Both the position numbers and the translations under genes were made by a program. Below, piece after piece: positions 15,164-23,689 of a stretch of DNA of 64,000 bases (the stretch's first letter is position 1; the number at the start of each line of letters is the position of its first letter). Origin of the DNA: Fen-1258 sp947085815. Lineage in GTDB: Bacteria > Bacteroidota > Ignavibacteria > Ignavibacteriales > Melioribacteraceae. Under the pieces are notes generated by a model that saw nothing but the letters and a program-made list of their open reading frames with translations, searched no databases and had not been told where the DNA came from. The stretch spans positions 1-64,000 of the forward strand of contig CAMTXU010000016.1 of NCBI GenBank assembly GCA_947085815.1. The letters are read 5' to 3'.

Positions 15164-18151
15164 ATGAACAGCCAACCAATCAAATTCAACAAAGAACTTA
15201 TTGAAACCAGCCGCTATTCAAAATTTCAGGATTTCCATAACTTGATGCGCTATCGCGTGCGCGATATTCTCCTTGTTTCCAGTTTGTATGACTCATACAT
15301 CTTCGAAGAGGATAATCGTCTTTATGAATTGATCCGTCAAGAATACCAAGGATTAAATCTTAGTCATTCGCCTGAACTTATTAACGTTTCCAATGGTGAG
15401 GAAGCGATTCGGCTTGCTAAAGAGGAAAAACGATTCGACCTGATTATAACCACTCTTCATATCGAAGATATGTCCGCATTAACATTTGCAAAGAAAGTAA
15501 AAGAGAGTGGCTTAGATATCCCGGTAGTACTTTTAAGTTATGATAACCGTGAGATGACCGATTTAATTTCCACAAAAGATATTTCAGTTTTTTCCAAAGT
15601 TTTTATCTGGCAAGGTGATTACAGAATAGTACTTGGCATTATAAAATTTTTAGAAGACCGTCTAAATGTTGATCACGATACAAAGCACGTAGGTGTGCAA
15701 TCCATAATTCTTATTGAAGACAACATTAGTTTTTATTCATCCTACTTACCTTTGATTTACACGGAAGTTCTTAAACAATCACAAAGCTTAATCTCCGAGG
15801 GAATAAATCTTTCGCATAAATTTTTGCGAATGCGTGCCCGCCCAAAAATTCTATTGTGTTCAAGTTTTGAAGAGGGCTGGGATTATTTTGAAAAGTATGA
15901 AGAACACATTCTTGGAATAATCTCAGATGTTGATTTTACCCGTGAAGGTAAGCGAGATCCGAATGCCGGTATTTTATTTGCAAAAAAAGTTAAAGAGAGG
16001 AGACCTGATGTACCGATTCTTCTTCAATCCACGAATAATAGTATCGGAAAATTAGCATCATCAATCGGTGCAACTTTTTTAGAAAAAGATTCTCCTACGC
16101 TGCTTGAAGACCTGAAATATTTTATGATGCATCATTTTGGATTCGGCGATTTTATCTTTATGACCGATGATGGAAAAGAAGTAGGACGCGCTGAGAATTT
16201 AACAGAGTTAGAAGAACAACTTGAAATTGTACCCGATGAAAGTATTCGTTACCATGCTTCACGTAACCATTTTTCCAACTGGTTAAAAGCGCGAACAGAA
16301 TTTTGGCTGGCGCATCAACTTAGACCAAAGAAAGTTGAAGATTTCGAATCTGCAGCAGCACTGCGTAAACTATTGATTGATTACGTGCGCGAGTTTAGAA
16401 AGTCCAGGCAAATTGGTGTAATCTCAGATTTCCATAAAGAAACATTCGATACCACAACTACGTTTGCGCGAATTGGCGGTGGGTCTATCGGAGGAAAAGC
16501 ACGTGGTCTTGGTTTTGTAAATACTCTTCTCAGCAATTTTGAAATCCGCTACCGTTTTAAGGATGTAAAAATCTTTGTTCCTCCCGCAGTAGTTTTAGGT
16601 ACAGATGTCTTTGATCAATTTTTAGATGAGAATGCTCTGCATGACTTCGCATTAAAGTCTAAGGATGATAAAGACTTAATGAAGAAATTTTTTATAGCGG
16701 ATAATTTTCCACGCTTTGTTGTTGAAGATTTAAGAGCGTTTCTTGACTTAGTACGAGAGCCGCTCGCAGTTCGTTCATCAAGTCTTCTCGAAGATTCACA
16801 AGGACAACCTTTCGCGGGTGTTTATGATACTTTTATGTTGCCGAATAGTCACCCCGATCCTGAAGTTCGGCTTAAGCAACTTTTCCATGCAATCAAACGA
16901 ATTTATGCTTCAATCTTTTTTCAGAAGTCAAAGGATTATTTTAAAGTAACTACATATCGTCTCGAAGAAGAAAAGATGGCGGTAATAATTCAAAAATTAG
17001 TTGGCGCAGAACACAACGGAAAATTTTATCCGGAGTTTTCCGGTGTTGCAAAATCGTATAATTTTTATCCTAACCCGCCACTCAAATCAACCGATGGAAC
17101 TGTTGCCGTTGCACCCGGTCTTGGTAAAGCAATTGTAGATGGCGGATTGAGTTTTCGTTTCTGTCCAAAATTCCCGCTGCACCCGCTTCAAATTGGAAGC
17201 CTCGAGGATATTTTGAAATACACACCGCATGATTTTTTTGCGCTCGACATGAATGAAGAATACACCGATAGAAACATTGATGAAGAGCGGTTGGTTAAAA
17301 AATATCCTCTCTCCGATGCAGAAAAGGACGGCACTCTCGATAGTGTCTGTTCAACTTTCTCTAGAGAAAATCAAATCATGTCTGATGGCATTGGAAGACC
17401 GGGTCCAAAAATCTTTACGCTTGCGCCAATCATCAAACAAAAAGTTTTTCCATTACCTGAAATTTTAGATTTACTTCTCGAGATGGGAACGTGGGGAACC
17501 GGCTCTCCGGTAGAACTTGAATTCGCAGTTAACTTAAAAGTGCCGGAAGGAAAGCCGAAAGAGTTTGGACTACTACAAATGCGTCCTCTTGTTATTAATA
17601 ATGAAATTGAAGAGTTGGATCTGGATAATGTTGAATCCGCTGCTTTGATCTGTAGAAGTGATCAAGTATTGGGACACGGCGTTGTAAAAAATGTCAAAGA
17701 TATTGTTTGTGTTGATCTTGAAAAGTTTGACCGCAAGTTTACTCATGAAGTTGCTCACGAAATTGCACAGTTCAATTCTAAGATGATTAACAATGATCTG
17801 CCATATGTATTAATTGGTCTTGGAAGATGGGGAACGCTTGATCCGTGGCTTGGTATTCCCGTAACATGGGAACAGATCAACGGGGCTAAAGCAATCATCG
17901 AATCAAATTTTACTGACTTCAATGTTACTCCTTCTCAAGGGTCACATTTTTTCCAGAACCTTACTTCATTTAAGATCGGTTACTTCACAGTGGACGGTTT
18001 CACGCAACAAGGTTTTATTGATTGGGATTGGTTATTGCAGCAGAAAACAATTGAGCGTAAAAATTTTACAAAACATATTCAATTGGAACAACCGTTAACC
18101 ATTAAAATAAATGGGCACAGGAATAAAGGGATAATCACAAAACCAAATTAA
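15164..18151 (+). CDS. Receiver-like domains fused to PEP synthase/PPDK ATP-binding domain
   Basis: 995-aa cytoplasmic protein. Residues ~30-165 resemble a response-regulator receiver, but the phospho-acceptor Asp position reads DLIITTLHIED, so it is probably inactive. Residues ~175-330 form a second receiver-like unit with an acidic pair (ILIEDN), a large insert, an Asp in GIISDVDFTREG and a late Lys (FLEKDS), so it could be phosphorylated. Residues ~430-830 match the PPDK/PEP synthase nucleotide-binding domain: GGGSIGGKARGLGFVN, PLAVRSSSLLEDSQGQPFAG, ELEFAVNL, GLLQMRPLV. The phosphohistidine swivel domain and the PEP-binding TIM barrel of true PEP synthase are absent; instead there is a C-terminal region with GLGRWGTLDPWLGIPVTW. 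Function unknown; a signal-controlled phosphotransferase is one idea. Confidence 0.82.
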   Translation: MNSQPIKFNKELIETSRYSKFQDFHNLMRYRVRDILLVSSLYDSYIFEEDNRLYELIRQEYQGLNLSHSPELINVSNGEEAIRLAKEEKRFDLIITTLHIEDMSALTFAKKVKESGLDIPVVLLSYDNREMTDLISTKDISVFSKVFIWQGDYRIVLGIIKFLEDRLNVDHDTKHVGVQSIILIEDNISFYSSYLPLIYTEVLKQSQSLISEGINLSHKFLRMRARPKILLCSSFEEGWDYFEKYEEHILGIISDVDFTREGKRDPNAGILFAKKVKERRPDVPILLQSTNNSIGKLASSIGATFLEKDSPTLLEDLKYFMMHHFGFGDFIFMTDDGKEVGRAENLTELEEQLEIVPDESIRYHASRNHFSNWLKARTEFWLAHQLRPKKVEDFESAAALRKLLIDYVREFRKSRQIGVISDFHKETFDTTTTFARIGGGSIGGKARGLGFVNTLLSNFEIRYRFKDVKIFVPPAVVLGTDVFDQFLDENALHDFALKSKDDKDLMKKFFIADNFPRFVVEDLRAFLDLVREPLAVRSSSLLEDSQGQPFAGVYDTFMLPNSHPDPEVRLKQLFHAIKRIYASIFFQKSKDYFKVTTYRLEEEKMAVIIQKLVGAEHNGKFYPEFSGVAKSYNFYPNPPLKSTDGTVAVAPGLGKAIVDGGLSFRFCPKFPLHPLQIGSLEDILKYTPHDFFALDMNEEYTDRNIDEERLVKKYPLSDAEKDGTLDSVCSTFSRENQIMSDGIGRPGPKIFTLAPIIKQKVFPLPEILDLLLEMGTWGTGSPVELEFAVNLKVPEGKPKEFGLLQMRPLVINNEIEELDLDNVESAALICRSDQVLGHGVVKNVKDIVCVDLEKFDRKFTHEVAHEIAQFNSKMINNDLPYVLIGLGRWGTLDPWLGIPVTWEQINGAKAIIESNFTDFNVTPSQGSHFFQNLTSFKIGYFTVDGFTQQGFIDWDWLLQQKTIERKNFTKHIQLEQPLTIKINGHRNKGIITKPN

Positions 18152-18177
18152 TGTAGAAAAATGAGTTTCATTAATTG

Positions 18178-18205
18178 GTTACAATTTTGTAGATTAAATT
18201 GTAAC
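18178..18205 (+). promoter_or_regulatory. Palindromic operator upstream of the toxin-antitoxin genes
   Basis: Perfect 10-bp inverted repeat GTTACAATTT (18178-18187) / AAATTGTAAC (18196-18205) separated by 8 nt, ending 15 nt before the antitoxin ATG. Toxin-antitoxin operons are usually autoregulated by the antitoxin binding such palindromes. The repeat is seen; the binding is inferred. A possible -10 TAGATT lies inside it, 17 nt after TTCATT. Confidence 0.6.
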
Positions 18206-18220
18206 AAAAAAGGATTAGTA

Positions 18221-18460
18221 ATGTCAACTGCCACAGTCCGTATAGATTCCAGAACTCATAAGCTTCTTCAGGAGATAAAGAAAATTTCTGGAGAACCAAT
18301 GCAGATCATTATTTCCAAAGCACTTGAACATTATAAAGAGGTTCAGTTTTGGAATGAAGTGAATGAAGCATATTTGAAGCTCAGGACGGATAAAAAAGCA
18401 TGGAAGGAAGAGCTGAATGAAAGAAAACTTTGGTCAAGAACTCTTAATGATGGTAAATAA
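18221..18460 (+). CDS. Ribbon-helix-helix antitoxin of a MazF-type pair
   Basis: 79 aa from the ATG at 18221, which has AAAAGGA upstream; an in-frame ATG at 18161 would add 20 residues across the operator and is rejected. The N-terminus STATVRIDSRTHKLLQEIKKISGEPMQ has the strand-helix-helix pattern of RHH antitoxins; the C-terminus (KAWKEELNERKLWSRTLNDG) is charged, as expected for a toxin-binding tail. It is followed after 9 nt by the MazF-like toxin gene, which it should neutralise and co-repress. Confidence 0.85.
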   Translation: MSTATVRIDSRTHKLLQEIKKISGEPMQIIISKALEHYKEVQFWNEVNEAYLKLRTDKKAWKEELNERKLWSRTLNDGK

Positions 18461-18469
18461 AGGTTCTTT

Positions 18470-18811
18470 ATGAAAATTCCTAATCGCGGTGATATTTGGA
18501 TGGTAAATTTAAATCCAACCAAAGGAAGAGAGCAGTCGGGAATTAGACCAGTATTAGTTATTTCAGTAGATTTTTTTAATAATAGCCTAGCAGATTTGGT
18601 GGTAGTAATTCCACTTACTTCGAAGAAAAAAGGGATCCCGCTTCATGTTAGTATTTCAATAGAAGAAACTGGATTAAAAACAGAAAGTTACATCAAATGT
18701 GAAGATGTGCGTTCTATATCCAAAGAAAGATTCATTGAGTATATGGGAAGTGTAACATCAGCAACTCTTAATGAAGTTGAACGTAAATTAAAATTATTGC
18801 TAGGATTATAG
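18470..18811 (+). CDS. MazF/PemK-family endoribonuclease toxin
   Basis: 113 aa. Family motifs: NRGDIWMVNLNPTKGREQSG, RPVLVIS (catalytic Arg26 region), VVIPLTSK (Thr50 region), and KCEDVRSISKERF. These proteins are sequence-specific mRNA interferases that inhibit translation when the antitoxin is lost. Length and catalytic residues look intact, so the toxin is probably functional. Located between the PPDK-like gene and an aminotransferase gene; the module is likely a mobile insertion between metabolic genes. Confidence 0.92.
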   Translation: MKIPNRGDIWMVNLNPTKGREQSGIRPVLVISVDFFNNSLADLVVVIPLTSKKKGIPLHVSISIEETGLKTESYIKCEDVRSISKERFIEYMGSVTSATLNEVERKLKLLLGL

Positions 18812-18825
18812 ACTAAAGGGAAAAA

Positions 18826-20043
18826 ATGTCAAATTTTGTAATCAAACCTGCCATCAGGACCGATAACATAACATACGCAGTTCGAGATATTGTTGTACTC
18901 GCAAATGAAACCGCAAAGACCGGAAAGGAAATGTTGTATCTCAACATTGGTGACCCAAATTTATTTGATTGGGAACCCCCGAAACATTTAATTGAAGCTA
19001 CCTATGATGCAATGAAAAAAAATTACAACGGGTATTCTCCTTCATCAGGTATTAAACAAGCCACAGACGCGATTGCTAAAGAAGCTGAACGAAAAGGAAT
19101 AAAAAATATTCAGGATGTTTTTGTTACTACCGGTGCCAGTGAAGCAATTGATATTTGCCTTACCGCATTGGTAAACCAAGGGGAAAATGTTTTAACGCCA
19201 ACACCGGGTTATCCTCTCTACACTGCCATTCAAAGTAAATTGCAGACGATGGAAAATCCATACTATTTGGATGAAAATAACGGATGGCAGCCGGATATTA
19301 AAGATATCAAATCGAAAATCAACGGCAAAACGCGCGCAATAATCTTAATTAACCCGAACAACCCGACCGGTTCAAACACTTCGCCGGAAACTCTCCAAAA
19401 AATTATTGAGCTCGCCGTTGAACACAATCTCGTAATTTTTGCCGATGAGATATATGATAAACTTTTGATGGATGGGAAGAAGCATACATCAGTCGCTTCG
19501 CTTAATTCCGAAGTGCCGATTATTACTTTTGGCGGATTATCAAAAAATTATATGGTCCCCGGATTTAGAATTGGATGGGGAATTGTAAGCGGCAACAGAT
19601 CAATATTGAAAGACTATATAGAAGCGATCAATAAAATTCTTCGTGCGCGTCTCTGCGCTAATCATCCAGCGCAGTACGGAATTGCTCCTTCGTTACTCGG
19701 GGATCAGTCTCATCTTGAAGTGGCTATGAAAAAATTAACACGCAGACGCGACATGACGGTTGAAATGATGAATGCGATTCCGGGGATTTCTTGTGTTGAA
19801 CCTGAAGGCGCATTCTATGCGTTCCCTCGCTTACATAAAGTTTCTAACGATGCTCACTTTGCGGCGGAGTTAATCAAAGAAACAGGTGTTGTGGTTGTTC
19901 ACGGAAGCGGATTTGGACAACTGCCAGGAACTCAACATATGAGAATTGTTTTTCTTCCCCCCGAAAATATTTTGGAGAAAGCATATAAAGCTCTCGGTGA
20001 CTTCCATGCAAAATATCTTGATAAGTTTGAGAAGGTTTCTTAA
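18826..20043 (+). CDS. Class I/II aminotransferase, alanine-transaminase (AlaA/AlaT) type
   Basis: PLP-dependent fold-type I enzyme, 405 aa. Motifs: YLNIGDPNLFDW, YNGYSPSSGIKQA, TTGASEAIDI, INPNNPTGSNTS, FADEIYDKLL (PLP-binding Asp207), GGLSKNYMVPGFRIGW with Schiff-base K240 and a substrate-binding Arg248. The N-terminal YSPSSG and GLSKNYMVPGFRIGW context is closest to glutamate-pyruvate transaminases; substrate choice is inferred. ATG 14 nt after the toxin gene, with AAAGGGAAAAA upstream, so it may be read from the same transcript. Confidence 0.88.
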   Translation: MSNFVIKPAIRTDNITYAVRDIVVLANETAKTGKEMLYLNIGDPNLFDWEPPKHLIEATYDAMKKNYNGYSPSSGIKQATDAIAKEAERKGIKNIQDVFVTTGASEAIDICLTALVNQGENVLTPTPGYPLYTAIQSKLQTMENPYYLDENNGWQPDIKDIKSKINGKTRAIILINPNNPTGSNTSPETLQKIIELAVEHNLVIFADEIYDKLLMDGKKHTSVASLNSEVPIITFGGLSKNYMVPGFRIGWGIVSGNRSILKDYIEAINKILRARLCANHPAQYGIAPSLLGDQSHLEVAMKKLTRRRDMTVEMMNAIPGISCVEPEGAFYAFPRLHKVSNDAHFAAELIKETGVVVVHGSGFGQLPGTQHMRIVFLPPENILEKAYKALGDFHAKYLDKFEKVS

Positions 20044-20044
20044 A

Positions 20045-20145
20045 GAGTGTAGAACGAAGAACGTAGAGTATCGAGTGTAGAGTGATTCGTTTCTCTCACA
20101 TTCAACATTCATGATTTTACGCTCTTCACTCTACGTTCTTCACTC
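20045..20145. repeat. Inverted short repeats of the GAAGAACGTAGAGT type
   Basis: GAAGAACGTAGAGT (20056-20069) is perfectly complementary to ACTCTACGTTCTTC (20128-20141); GAGTGTAGA variants recur between them. A further copy, CTTCACTCTACGTTCT, lies at 20511-20526 with GAGTGTAGAAT nearby. Together these bracket a broken vapB gene. The arms could fold as a hairpin 3' of the aminotransferase gene, but no clear T tract follows. Confidence 0.6.
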
Positions 20146-20260
20146 ATTTGATAACCAAACCAATATTCTCTGTATTTATCAAACATTTTCTTAAAAAATA
20201 GAAATCACTTGTCAGATAAAAAAAGTATGTACTTTTGATATAGATTTTGAAAGGAAGGAA

Positions 20261-20474
20261 ATGGAAACAGCAAAATTAGCAAGAGCCAGGCAGTTCGCTT
20301 GCAAAAAACTTACCGTATGAAAGGGAAAAAATTAAAATTACAAAAATTGGTAATGCAGTGATACTTTATCCTATAAGAACAAAATGGAATAAATTCGTAG
20401 AAAGTTTGGACAAATTCAGCGATGATTTAATGGAAGAACGCAAACAACTGTTTTTGAAAGATAGGATCAGTTAG
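20261..20474 (+). pseudogene. Broken vapB-type antitoxin gene
   Basis: Starts with ATG after a good AAGGAAGG site and reads METAKL, then needs two frame changes. The next frame (from 20281) gives KSQAVRLQKTYRM, and the last frame gives EKIKITKIGNAVILYP and the tail DDLMEERKQLFLKDRIS to the TAG at 20472-20474. Joined, this matches the MazE/AbrB-like VapB pattern (METAKLFxNGxSQAVRLPK ... IGNAVILxP ... FxxDFMxER). In the actual first frame translation stops after 19 codons. No vapC toxin gene follows. Remnant of a lost toxin-antitoxin module; the rest of this 560-bp gap holds only short repeats. Confidence 0.8.
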
Positions 20475-20605
20475 AACGATGAAAGCAGAGTGTAGAATAT
20501 AGACAAAGCGCTTCACTCTACGTTCTAAGTTCCATACTCTTCATTCTTCATCCTACATTCATTATATTTGCCCCACCTTTTTCTCAACTATTATAGAAAT
20601 TACTA

Positions 20606-21874
20606 TTGAAGAATATAAACATCACAGAACTGCCGAACGGAATAAAAGTTATATCAGAAAAAATTAGTTTTGTAAAATCCTTCTCACTGGGATTCTGGTT
20701 CAACGTTGGCTCACGTGACGAAACTGAAAAGAACAGCGGAATAAGCCATTTTCTGGAACACATGTTTTTCAAAGGAACAAAGAAACGTTCCGCAAAAAAA
20801 ATAGCCGAGGATATTGAATCTCTCGGCGGATATCTTAACGCATTCACATCGAAAGAACATACATGTTTTTACGGTAGAGGATTGACCGACCATGTCGAAA
20901 AAACTTTTGAAGTCCTTGCCGATATGATCCAAAATTCTGTTTTCAATTCTAAAGAGATAGAAAAAGAATCGGCTGTTGTGATAGATGAACTTAATGATAT
21001 TGAAGATTCTCCCGACGAATTGATATTTGATAAATTTGAGAGTAATGTGTTCAAAGGTAATCCTCTTGGAATGCCTATTATCGGAACTAAAAAAAATCTT
21101 CGCGCATTCAGACAGAAAGACCTGATCAAATTTATTCAGGAGAATTATACGGCAGATCGTTTCTTTATCGTGGCTTCCGGGAACATTAATCACAAAGATT
21201 TGATCGATTTTGCTTATAAGTATATAACAAAAAATTTGAAAATAAGCAGCAGTAACAAACGCCAACTCATAATCACTCCCGCGAAAGATATTTTTGTTCA
21301 AAAAGATACTCAGCAGGTTCATTACATTCTGGGTAAACCAACTTACGGAATCAAAGAGAAGAGGCGGAATATTGTGAGTGTGCTTTCTCATATATTAGGA
21401 GAGGGAAGCAGTTCGCGTCTTTTCCAAAAGATACGTGAGGAGAATGGAATTGCATATCAGATCAACTCCTTTCTAAATTCTTTTTTTGATATCTCCACTT
21501 TTGGAGTTTATCTTTCGACTAATAACAAATCGGTTTTTACCGCGCAGAATTTAATTTTTAAGGAAATAGAAAAGATCAAACAGAAAAAAGTAAGTGAAAT
21601 TGAGTTAGACAGGGCTAAGGAATATTTAATTGGTAATATGTTGATGAGCCTTGAGAGCACCACGAACCGCATGCTTAGAATTGCTCAATCTGTAATCTAT
21701 TTCAATAAAATCAAAACTGTTGAAGAGACAGTTAAACATATTCAATCAGTCACGGCAAGTGATATTCGCGATATGTCGAATGAATTATTTGAATCGACAA
21801 ATAAATTTGAAAATGGTGGTCTAACAAGAGTAATTTTGTCCTCAAAAAATATTCTTCGTCAGAAAGCCGCCTAA
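20606..21874 (+). CDS. M16-family zinc metallopeptidase (processing peptidase-like)
   Basis: 422 aa. Inverted zinc motif HFLEH (H48, E51, H52) with the downstream Glu128 in VVIDEL, GGYLNAFTSKEHTCFYG, and the second-domain signature GEGSSSRLFQKIREENGIAY. No signal peptide is visible, so it is cytoplasmic or exported by another route. Start is TTG at 20606; an in-frame TAG lies only 10 nt upstream, and no other start precedes the N-terminal strand TELPNGIKVISE. 11 nt before nuoG, so probably cotranscribed with it. Confidence 0.92.
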   Translation: MKNINITELPNGIKVISEKISFVKSFSLGFWFNVGSRDETEKNSGISHFLEHMFFKGTKKRSAKKIAEDIESLGGYLNAFTSKEHTCFYGRGLTDHVEKTFEVLADMIQNSVFNSKEIEKESAVVIDELNDIEDSPDELIFDKFESNVFKGNPLGMPIIGTKKNLRAFRQKDLIKFIQENYTADRFFIVASGNINHKDLIDFAYKYITKNLKISSSNKRQLIITPAKDIFVQKDTQQVHYILGKPTYGIKEKRRNIVSVLSHILGEGSSSRLFQKIREENGIAYQINSFLNSFFDISTFGVYLSTNNKSVFTAQNLIFKEIEKIKQKKVSEIELDRAKEYLIGNMLMSLESTTNRMLRIAQSVIYFNKIKTVEETVKHIQSVTASDIRDMSNELFESTNKFENGGLTRVILSSKNILRQKAA

Positions 21875-21885
21875 AGGAAATTGAT

Positions 21886-23565
21886 ATGCCGACATTAACT
21901 GTTGACGGAAAAGAGATAGAATTTAAGCAAGGACAGACAGTAATTGAAGCCGCGCGTGATACGGGAATTGAGATTCCTCATTTCTGCTGGCATCCAAGTT
22001 TGTCGGTTTCAGGTAACTGCCGCATTTGTCTAGTTGAAATTGAACGGATGCCTAAACTTGCAATTTCTTGTTCTACGTATGCCTCCGATGGAATGGTTGT
22101 TCACACTCAATCGGAAAAAACTTTACTCGCGCGCAACGCCGTAATGGAGTTTCTTCTTATTAATCATCCTCTTGATTGTCCTATCTGTGACGAAGCCGGT
22201 GAATGCAAACTGCAGGATTACGCATATCAACACAGCCGGGGCGAAAGCCGTTTTGAGGAGATAAAAGTGCGTAAAGAAAAACGTGTTCAATTAGGTCCTC
22301 GTATTAAATTTGACGGCGATAGATGTATAATGTGTTCGCGTTGCATTCGTTTCTCGGATGAAATTGCAAAGAAGAATCAACTAACATTTGTTGAACGCGG
22401 AGATAAAGTTACTATTGCAACTTTTCCCGGTGAATTGTTTGATAATCCTTACACTTTAAACACAACTGACATTTGTCCAGTTGGCGCTTTAACAAATCAA
22501 GATTTCCGATTTAAATCGCGTGTTTGGGAAATGTCTAAAACAAATTCTATTTGTGTAGGATGTTCTCGAGGATGTAATACCGAAGTCTGGGTTCGCAACA
22601 ATGAAATTTTAAGGTTAACACCTCGATTCAATAAAGATGTAAATAGTTACTGGATGTGCGATAGTGGAAGACTTAATACCTTCAAGAATGTCAATAAAGG
22701 TGACCGAATTGAAGGAACGTCTATTCGTAGAGAGGGACAGCTTCAAAAAGTAACATGGGATGAAGCGTTAAAGACTGCCGCAAAAAGTCTTAAGGATTAT
22801 AAGAGCGGAGAAATTGCCTTTGTCGGTTCCGCTTACACTACTTGCGAGGATAATTATGCATTGGTAAAATTTGCAAAATCGCTCGGCGTTACAAATATTG
22901 ATTTTGCAAGACATATCGTTGCCGGTGATCAAGATGATATTCTAATTCGTGAAGATAAAACTCCAAATACTCTTGGTGCGGAATTGGTCGGCGTGAAGCC
23001 CGGTTCTAATGGAATTGGTTTAGAGGGAATGATGAGAGGAATAAAGGAAGGAAAGATCAAAGCGCTTTATGTTATGGAGGAGGATGTCGCGTTATTGAGT
23101 GAAGAGTTTGAAAAAAATCTAGGTAAACTTGAGCTGCTAATCGTTCACTCAACGAATGAGAATAAAACAACATCGCTCGCCGATATTTTATTCCCTGCTT
23201 CAACATTTGCTGAAAAGAATGGAACATTTGTAAATTTTCAAGGAAGAGTGCAAAGAATTCGTCCTGCAGTTGCAACTGCGGAGATGGACCGCGCGCTCGA
23301 TGGAATGCAGATGAGCCGGTGGGATAAATTCGGAACAGATTACGACAGATGGATGCAAGGATTAAAAAATGATTCTTATTCCAGCTGGAAAATTTTTACC
23401 ATGCTTTCTATCCATCTTAATAGTAAGATGAAATATGAAATGGCTGAGGATATTTTTAAAGATTTATCACACTCCGTTGAACACTTCAAAGGATTAGATT
23501 ATGATTTGTTGGGTGAGTCGGGTGTGCAATTAAAAGTTAAGCAAACAGTATCGGTCGAAAAATAG
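21886..23565 (+). CDS. nuoG: NADH-quinone oxidoreductase subunit G
   Basis: Iron-sulfur subunit of respiratory complex I (peripheral arm). 559 aa, shorter than the ~900-aa enterobacterial NuoG; the C-terminal molybdopterin-like part is reduced. Ligands: 2Fe-2S C34, C45, C48, C62; 4Fe-4S N5 H94, C98, C101, C107; 4Fe-4S C147, C150, C153, C197; and an N7-type set C223, C226, C230, C258, which only some lineages keep. It would pass electrons from NuoF to NuoI. Subunits E and F are not next to it; an M16 peptidase gene precedes it. Confidence 0.93.
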   Translation: MPTLTVDGKEIEFKQGQTVIEAARDTGIEIPHFCWHPSLSVSGNCRICLVEIERMPKLAISCSTYASDGMVVHTQSEKTLLARNAVMEFLLINHPLDCPICDEAGECKLQDYAYQHSRGESRFEEIKVRKEKRVQLGPRIKFDGDRCIMCSRCIRFSDEIAKKNQLTFVERGDKVTIATFPGELFDNPYTLNTTDICPVGALTNQDFRFKSRVWEMSKTNSICVGCSRGCNTEVWVRNNEILRLTPRFNKDVNSYWMCDSGRLNTFKNVNKGDRIEGTSIRREGQLQKVTWDEALKTAAKSLKDYKSGEIAFVGSAYTTCEDNYALVKFAKSLGVTNIDFARHIVAGDQDDILIREDKTPNTLGAELVGVKPGSNGIGLEGMMRGIKEGKIKALYVMEEDVALLSEEFEKNLGKLELLIVHSTNENKTTSLADILFPASTFAEKNGTFVNFQGRVQRIRPAVATAEMDRALDGMQMSRWDKFGTDYDRWMQGLKNDSYSSWKIFTMLSIHLNSKMKYEMAEDIFKDLSHSVEHFKGLDYDLLGESGVQLKVKQTVSVEK

Positions 23566-23659
23566 AACGCTGATCCATATGTCCGAAGGACTCCTATGGA
23601 GATCGTTTATGATTTATGAAGATCATAAAAAATCTTAATCATCTTAAAAATCTGCGTTC
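23565..23659. repeat. REP-like structured intergenic repeat between nuoG and nuoH
   Basis: About 95 bp bounded by GAACGCTGAT and ATCTGCGTTC (complementary with one mismatch), containing the hairpin CCATATGTCCGAAGGACTCC-TATGG and the tandem-like ATCATAAAAAATCTTAATCATCTTAAAAATCT. No ORF. The pattern is typical of a dispersed intergenic repeat. It begins on the last base of the nuoG stop and ends 30 nt before the nuoH start. Confidence 0.55.
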
Positions 23660-23689
23660 CATAAGAAAGAAAATTGGAGTAAACAGTTA

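Noticed and set aside
20045..20145. Repeats as a CRISPR array
   Set aside because: Copies are irregular, inverted and without uniform spacers, and no cas gene is near.
20711..21391. 226-codon antisense open frame
   Set aside because: Lies wholly opposite the M16 peptidase gene; low-complexity Phe/Ile-rich translation and no ribosome binding site.
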